Source: Prochilodus magdalenae
Lineage: Eukaryota > Chordata > Actinopteri > Characiformes > Prochilodontidae
Direction: 5' to 3'
Assembly (NCBI GenBank): GCA_024036415.1
Contig: JAMWET010000765.1
Coordinates: 384,501-448,500, forward strand
DNA length: 64,000 nucleotides
In this document: piece by piece, positions 25,528 through 34,042 of the stretch
Layout of the letters: every line of letters begins with the position of its first letter
How positions within the stretch are numbered: position 1 is the stretch's first letter
The notes under the pieces: model-generated
Databases searched by the model: none
What the model was told of the DNA's origin: nothing
The model's input: only the letters and a program-made list of their open reading frames with translations
Program-made: the position numbers and the translations under genes

Positions 25528-28500
25528 TCATAATGAGGAAACAACCTCCCTAATTTTGGGTGTGATTGACTCACATGCTGTTGTTGAGAGGCAGAGCTTT
25601 AGTGACTTCAATTTAACATAACTTAAATCTGGATGATCACCAGTGTGAGTCGTGTACTGCAGTCCTAGCGTTTAAGTGCACGAAAGTCCTGACACGTTGT
25701 GCACATGACTGATAACCCTGAAACAGTGCTGCTCGTTCCATACGGGGCTGCCTGCGCTTCATGCTCGTGTCCTGTTTGCAGTACGTGCACAGTGATGCAG
25801 TGGAAGGCTATAATGTTACGGTTTGGAAGGCATCCGGGGAACTCGCTGTAGTGAGCAGCTACATCCTCACAGCTCAGACTGTAGAACTGATTCTGTCCTA
25901 CTCCGCCTACATCATCAGCATCAGTGCCTTCAACAGCGCCGGAGCATCACCTCCTGCATATGGATTCATAGAGGCCAAGGACAATGTAACCGGTACGTCC
26001 CTCTGTTCAGCTGGTGTGTTACTCCCAGGATGAGTGGCAGGTTAGAGCCAGTGGGTGGATTCTGATACTGTAGAGTTCCTGCAGCTACTGGTCCCTGAAG
26101 GCTGTATTCTTGCAGATTAGAGAGATGTTCTTCGGACCCCTCTTTCTCTCTTTTTCTCCCCCTGAATGATATGAATGGCGGTCCCTGTGTAAAAGACCCA
26201 ATTGAAGTGAATGGGAGACCTCCAGTGGAGGATTACACATGGGATTTCAGCTACAGACAGACACCACTAGTGAGAGAAGGGGGTCCCGTCTGTGTTCAGC
26301 ACTGCATGGGGAATAGTCATTTTAGAGTTTTCACCCCAGTTTGTTTATTTACGGACCAGGACATTCTGTTTCAGAGAAAGAGAGAGGAAGAGAGAAGAAG
26401 CGAGGGAAGGAGACAGAAGAATAGAAAGAGATAGAAGAAAAAAAGAAATAGAAAGAGAGAGGATGGGAGAAGAAGAGAGAGGAAAGAGAAGAAGAGAGAG
26501 GAAGAGATTGAAAGAGCGAGGTAGAGAGAAGAGAGAGGAAAAGAAGAAAAGACAGGAAAGAAGAAGAGAGGAAGAGAGAGGGAGAGGAAGAGAGAAGAGG
26601 AGATCGAAAGAGTAAGAGAGGAAGAGATTGAAAGAGCGAGGTAGAGAGAAGAGAGAGGAAGAGAAGAAAAGACAGGAAAGAGAAGAAGAGAGGAAGAGAG
26701 AGGGAGAGGAAGAGAGAAGAGGAGATCGAAAGAGTAAGAGAGGAAGAGATTGAAAGAACGAGGTAGAGAGAAGAGAGAGGAAAAGATAAGAAGAGAGGAA
26801 GAGAGAAGGAGAGATTGAAGGATCGAGGTAGAGAGAAGAAGAGTGGAAGAGAGAGGGAGAGAGAAGAAGGAAAAAGAGAAAAGAAAAGGAAGAGAGAAGG
26901 AGAGGAAGAGAAAAGAAGAGATCGAAAGAGTAAGAGAGGAAATAATAAGAAGAAGAGATTGCAAGAGTAAGAGAGGAAAAGAGAAGAAGAGAGGAAGAGA
27001 GAGGGAGAGGGAGAGAGAAGAAGAGATCGAAAGAATAAGAGAGGAAAAGAGAAGAAGAAAGGAAGAGAGAAGAAGAGATCAAAAGAGTAAGAGAGGAAGA
27101 AAGAAGAAGAGAGGAAGAGAGAAGGAGAGGAAGAGAGAAGAAGAGATCGAAAAAGTAAGAGAGGAAGAAAGAAGAGAGGAAGAGAGAGGGATTTTCTCTG
27201 ACTCTATTCCTCCTGTGTCTTGGCGTGTAGTTTTTCATTGGTCTCTCAGTGCGAGGCAGTCATGCTCTGAGGCTGCTGCACACAGTCACACTTCCTCCGC
27301 TGCACGTTGGATGAGGTTTTTGGTGTCAGCATGGTGGTTTTTTTCCTCCAAACATCCAAAACGTTCTCCATTACCGCTCAGATGAGCAACGGTGGTTTAT
27401 GTTGTTGCTTGTTTTAACAGAATAGTGGTTTTCCGCTCTGGTAACTCTGTGTAAGCCTCTCTTGTCATGATGTGCTTTGTCTGATGATATCAAGAGATGC
27501 CTGTAGTTCTTCTCATTCCTAACAAGGTAGATGTAAACAGGTGTATGCAGGTATCTACACTCACTGTCAAAAGAAGAGCTGCACAAATAGCTGCACCCAG
27601 GGGGAATCAACCCACAGGAATGAAACCTGGTGGGTGGGTTTGACATGGAGAGACATGCTAATGATTTAAGTTTCATGGTCCGCTGTGCATGTGACATAGG
27701 CAATGACGGTCCTTATCGGCAGACATTCAGCGAGCAGTGGTGTTCTTCCGTGAGTTATACTGTTAGTGCAGCAGGCGGGCGGCTGCACCGCGCAGGACTA
27801 CATGCACACAGACACAACACGTCAACTAGGGTTGCCACCCGTCCCGTGAATTACAGAATCGTCTTTTATTTGCCAATTAAATGTTGCATCCCGTATTAAA
27901 CCAATACGGGACACGATTTGTTCCCTGTTTTCGTAAACGTCCGATATACATGTCTGTCACACACACATGAATGATCACAATCTCTCTCTACAACTCCATG
28001 CTGAGACGTCTGGCATGTTGGGTTAGCAAACACGGCAGCCAGACACCATACTGAGAGACAGACTTCTGTATGTGTAGCTCAATAAATATTGATCATATCA
28101 GTCTAAATTTATCATCATATATTGTTCCTGGTCACCTTTATCTTCCTTCCCACCAGCCCTGCTACTGCAGCTGTTACTTTGAGGATGAGTGTGTAAGTGT
28201 GTGGTCTGATCAGAAGGACTACAGTCTGAATTACAGAGTGTCTTATATGGTCAGTGGGGCTGATACAGTGGTCAGTGAGTGTAGATAGCTGCTGGGGGTA
28301 TATATTATACTGAACCTTTATGATTTTGTTGTGGAAATTTGTTAGTGCAATCGTTACTGGCTTTGTTCAGTCTGGTGGTGCTGTTTATCTGGTGCTAGCC
28401 GTGATATACTGTGTTTGGTCTCTGCAGCTTTGGACAGTGAATTCAATGTAAGTGTGAAGAGCAATAACAACGTCAGCCTCTCATGGAGTAAGCAGCTGTC

Positions 28501-28824
28501 CCAGGAGTATGCCTGCTATTCTGTAGAATGGTGGGAGAGCGGGAAGAATGCAAGTTACGAGTCCTTCTTTGACAGGAATGCCTACCACGAATTACACACT
28601 AAGAACGGTAACTCACCTTCCTTATTAATCTCCTCCGTCTAATATACAGGAGTATGCAGAAACCAGAGGCCGGTCGTTCAGAACTTTATTCCACGACCAA
28701 TCAGCAGCTCCAGATGTTTAGACTGTTCAGTCACAAACTAGTTGTACAGTGTAAGATCTGGTTGAAACATGTAGGTAACACATGGAAGAACGTTTCATAA
28801 CGTCCTATCTATTAATCAGTTAAT

Positions 28825-28906
<82 letters not shown>

Positions 28907-31900
28907 ATCAGTTCTTCTGATGAATCGAGTGACTGTGAGAGTACTGATAGATTATTTAGAGAGGCCCCTCGTCATCAGTGTAATGTTATTTTGCATTTGA
29001 GACCCCCGTATTGAGTGAGATCTTTTCATGCCTGTGCCTGTGCTTCTTCCTTTTTATGGATTGGGATTACGTATCTAATATCCTCCGAAATATCTCCTTA
29101 CACACTGTATGGCTGCAAACTGAACTTATTAAATGGAGGTCTCTGGCCTCTTTTAACAGCTACAGGTACGGTAGAGGTATGTACGCAGTGCTCAGCTCCT
29201 GAAAACCATATTTCTTTTTTTTTTTTTTTCAGCCCCTTTTCAGCCCTATAAGAGATACCACTTCTTCCTGCACGCCAGGCCATATAAGGACACGTGCAAC
29301 CTGAAGAGCATCAACAACAGTGAGCAGACCTATGGAAGAGCTTCTGCCTACCTCTTAGAAGGAGGTCAGTGCATGCAGTGCGTAGAGTGCAGTGCATGTG
29401 TATGCATGACTGTGTAATGACCGATATACACTCGGACGTATATCGTAACCCAGTAACGTTGAATTTCATGCCTTTTCAGTACCGCTGGCTGCTCCTGGGA
29501 ACATCAGTGTCTCTAACATTACCCAGAGTTCTTTTGTACTTACATGGAGCCCCGTGGCTGAGGAGGACTTGCGTGGCTTCCTGCAAGGCTACATCATCTA
29601 CTACAGCAATGCCATTGAAAACAGCAAAAGAAGTGAGTCAGTTACATTCGAGAATGCTCTGATCAAACATAGCCCCAGTCGTCATCCAGAGATTCTGAAT
29701 TTGTTTATTGGTATCCAAGTAAACCATGGCAGCCACTTTATCCCCTAAAAGGGTCATAAGCAAATCAATAAGGTAAACACAACATCCAAAACAATCGGCA
29801 TGTTGTTTGACAAGCATGTTCCCCCTGTTAGGAAGTGTTATTGTTTTGATCCCAATGTTTTTCCACATTCTGTCTATCACTCTTTATTTTTCAGACATCA
29901 CAGTGGATCCTCATGTAAACAGCTACAAGATGACGCATCTGGAAAGTCAAAGTAGATACCTTGTGCAGCTGTCCGCATACACAACTGCAGGAGAGGGAAA
30001 GCAAAGTGACGTCATATACTTGGACACACACTTGGGTAGGTTCTAGCTTTTGCGGGCAGAGGCAGGACAACTGCCCATCCTGTGCGGGCCGAGGCAGGAC
30101 AACTGCCCATCCTGTGTGGGCAGAAGCTGGAAAACTGTCTATCCGAGCGGACTGAGGCAGATCAGCGGCCCATGCTTTGTGGCCAGTGCTGTTGCTTTAT
30201 GTGTCTGGGTGCCACAGCTTCGCTCCATTTCTAGGAACGATTTGTACCTGTCCTTCATGAAACACTGAACGCTACACTTACTCTTACTAATAGATCATCA
30301 CTGTGGGCTTCCAGCAGCAGTTACTGATGTTCAGGGTTTGATGGCGATAAACTCCTTGCAGTGGTCACTGGTTTCACTGGTTTTACTGGTAGTTGTGATT
30401 GATGTTAAAGCATGGGCCAAAACATTTAATGTACTTCTATATATTGAGCCAACAATTGCAGGGTGCCTGGACTCCAGAAGGGCTAACGGATGTTATGTCC
30501 ATAGATTAAAACAGATTTGATGTCCAAAAGCTTGTGCACTGTTATTTAAGACCATGTCATGTAATAAATGACTCCATACATATAAGAAAGGCAGTGCAGC
30601 TGTAGTAGAACATGAAACCATAACGATCAAAGAACCTGGGATCATGGGACAGTTTTCCTCCCTACAAACACAGCTGACTGGCCAGAGCTGAGGTGCGATG
30701 CTAACTAGCTAGCTAGCTACTTTGGCCTTGAAGGTATGGATAATGAGTATTTGTGTGGATTAGATTTTCCCTGTGAATCATTTTTGGAAGTGGGTTTAGG
30801 CCTGAGCTGCATTCAGCCACTTAATAAATGTAGGGCAATGTAAGGTAAATGAACTAATCTGTCCTTAAATATATTGGTGTCGGTAGCTGTGTGTACGCAT
30901 CACATCCTTGTTGACATCTAGTCATGTAGGTATTTTATATGATCTAGTATTATTTAAGGTGGTCTGTTTATCTGGTCAATTTTACCGAATTAAAAACAAC
31001 AATACACATTCAAAATCGAGATGTTTTAAAAAATCTATTATCTAATTATCTAAATATATTAATAAATAAATACATTCATAAATAATTACATTTTATAATT
31101 AATTTTATTATTATTATTATTATTAATTAATTAATTAATAGATAAAAAATATATATATATATATTTTTTTTTTCTTTTTTTAATATATATATATATATAT
31201 ATCTGTATGACCATTTACTGTTTATTTCATTAGGAATGGACTTTACATAACTACTTATTAAAAGTTTTAGTTACACTGATTTACCTTAGAAGTGAAGTAT
31301 CTTTTATCTTCTCCTGTGAAGTTATCATGGTGGAGATACGAAGTCTGATGGGGCACTTTCTGTTTATGAGGTATCTGTTCCAAACCCACACTCCTAAACC
31401 TCAGTGTGACAGCACGTTGTGATGTGAATGAGGGGGCATATTTGGGGCATTCCAATACTCACAGTCTGGATAACAGCCAGGGGTCATAGTGCAGGCAGAG
31501 AGAACACCCACTGGTCAGAGCGCAGGTCCACACTCAGGTAGGAACACAGCGACTTTACAATCTAACAAGCCAAACAAAGGGGTATATATACACACAAGGG
31601 CTGACCAGGAACACCTGGCAGGGGAGGGGCCACACATTGAAGGGTGCGGCTACAGGGTAGAGACAGGGAGGAGATAGAAACCAAAACAACAACAACAGCA
31701 CATGGCAGGGAATAACAGGCACACGGAGGTGACAGGAACAGACGGAATGGAGGAAAAACAGGAGCCAGTAAAAACGGGATGTTACATAATGACAATAGTC
31801 CTGCAACAGAACCCTGTGGGACACCATTATCCACCATCTCAACCAAGAGAGGATTACTCCTGTAACTCCAACAAGGTTTCCTAGCTTCCCAAGCTAATCA

Positions 31901-33974
31901 GTCAGATGTGTAAAATGATCAGAAAAGCCCTTATAAAAAAGCACACTTAATTATAGTAATTAATTAAACATAAACAAAGTTGTAGTATATTTCTCAAGTT
32001 TACTTAGTAAATATAATATCAGTGTACTAGTAGTAACTTGTAAGTGTAGTAGTTCAGTACTTCATGAAACTAAATTGGCCAGTTTGTAGTTTATGAAAGT
32101 CCACTTTAAGTATACTTTAGGTGTAGAGTAGTAAACTTTGAGTTCAGCACACAAATACAGTTTATTATAAAGGACTTTATTCAAAGTAAATTTGTAGGTT
32201 TAGTTATATTATTAAATATATACTTATATACCACTTTAGTTCACACAAATACACAAGTATATACTCTCAGTAAATTACTAGTGTAGTAGTTTTATACTGT
32301 ACAGACTTGTAAGTTTTCTTTAAGTGAACTTAATGTTTATAATTTACTGTTTACTATTACTCATTTTGCACTTTAAAGATCTATCTATCTATCTTATATA
32401 CACTTATAAAGACTAATACTGTACTGGATGTACAAGAATACTTCAATAAACTGTTCTTAAGTATTTAAAGATAGTTCAAATACAAATACCGCCCAAATAC
32501 TCTCACAGAGTATTTGTGTGCTGTGTTCAGTATATCACTGATAAGAACATAAACAGAAACATTTTATTCGTTTAAATAGAGTACACAAACAGCTCACTTC
32601 AATAACTACAGAATCAGGGATACATAGCTCAGGAGGATATCAGAGGATAGATCAGATTGTTTATTATTGTTGTCTAATGCGGTCTAAGGCCTGGCTGAGT
32701 GTTTCGTTGTTATAACCCTCATACAAATATAATCGTAGCTGTTGCCATTCCCCCTACTGTACCTGTAACGGTGTTAGGACCTAGAGGGATATGGATATAG
32801 ATCTATAATTTAATAACTCCTGAAGGAGGGCTTGAATATTGACCATGTAAAAGCTTTTTGTGTGAAGTGTGAAGAGAGATTTGATTGTGTCTGGTTAAGC
32901 TTGTAGGAACTGTCTAGTGTCTGCAAGTAGAGGTTTTTAAGGAAGTATAAATGGTACAGGGTTCTAGACTGTCTGCTGTAGACCGTATCTCAGTGGTGTG
33001 AGGTTGCAGACTCCGTGAGAATAAACATGTTGTTTTTCATCTTTTTTTTTTCTTCATCTGTTTTTTTGACCATCAAAACCAGCACAACACGATGTGCTAA
33101 CAGCTTTCCCCCCAGAGCTGTGACACCCATTAACCAAAGTGGCCACCTCACACTATAACCATAGACTCAAACTGGAACCGAAAGGCTCTGTAACACAGTA
33201 GCTCCTCTGTAGCATAACACTTACTCACACAGCTGTACAGATTCAGTACCTAATAGCTTCTACATGTGTCTATTATATATATACATACACGTACAGCTAC
33301 TCATATATCTCTGTAGCTCCATTCCTGGATTGCCATCATCATTATTATGGTTCATATTCTATTCTATATCTACTGTGTCTTACTGTACTTCTCCCTTAGT
33401 GTAATACTTCATGCAGTCTGTGTTCTAGTGACATGCTATACATGTGTGACGCACCAAAGACAGATTCCCTGTATATGTGACAGACTTGGCAAATAAAGAC
33501 CCAAGTTAAAAAGTACCCTGAGTTTAATGATACTTAGTATACGTCCTTGTACTCATGATTACTGCACTGTGATATTTTCATATACTATGTATTTAGTATA
33601 CTTATCAATATAATCATTAGTGCTATTAACTGAACTGTACTATTCCGAGACTACACTAAGATTCACTTAGAGATACGTACTTCGTACGTATTACTAGTAC
33701 ATGAAAATTTTTACATGGTGTATGTATATCGTCGCTATCCAAAGAAAAACATGTATCTCCATTTTTGTTGATTTTTACGTTTTTGCATTGTTTGATCACA
33801 TGTGCTGCTGTTTACACTGTGTGGAGATTTCATGAATAATGGACCAACAGAAATGGCCCAAAGCTGCTTAGAAAGAAGTATGGTTCCATTGGCTTCCATT
33901 CAAATTAAAGGAGGTTTTTGGCCTCTCCTATAAAGTTGCCATTTTGGAGATACCTGTTTTTCTTTGGACAGTGA

Positions 33975-34042
<68 letters not shown>

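Noticed and set aside
26345..27385. Long open frames (297, 197 and 180 aa) on both strands
   Set aside because: Same cause: polypurine/polypyrimidine tract in receptor intron 9.
28070..28288. Cysteine-containing open frame that looked like an extra receptor exon
   Set aside because: The sequence is the end of a T2 transposon copy followed by a family X fragment, and the frame does not fit between exons 9 and 10, which already join in phase.
31489..31846. Open frames on both strands, including a cysteine-rich one
   Set aside because: No homology recognised, no splice context, and the sequence looks like a retroelement remnant.
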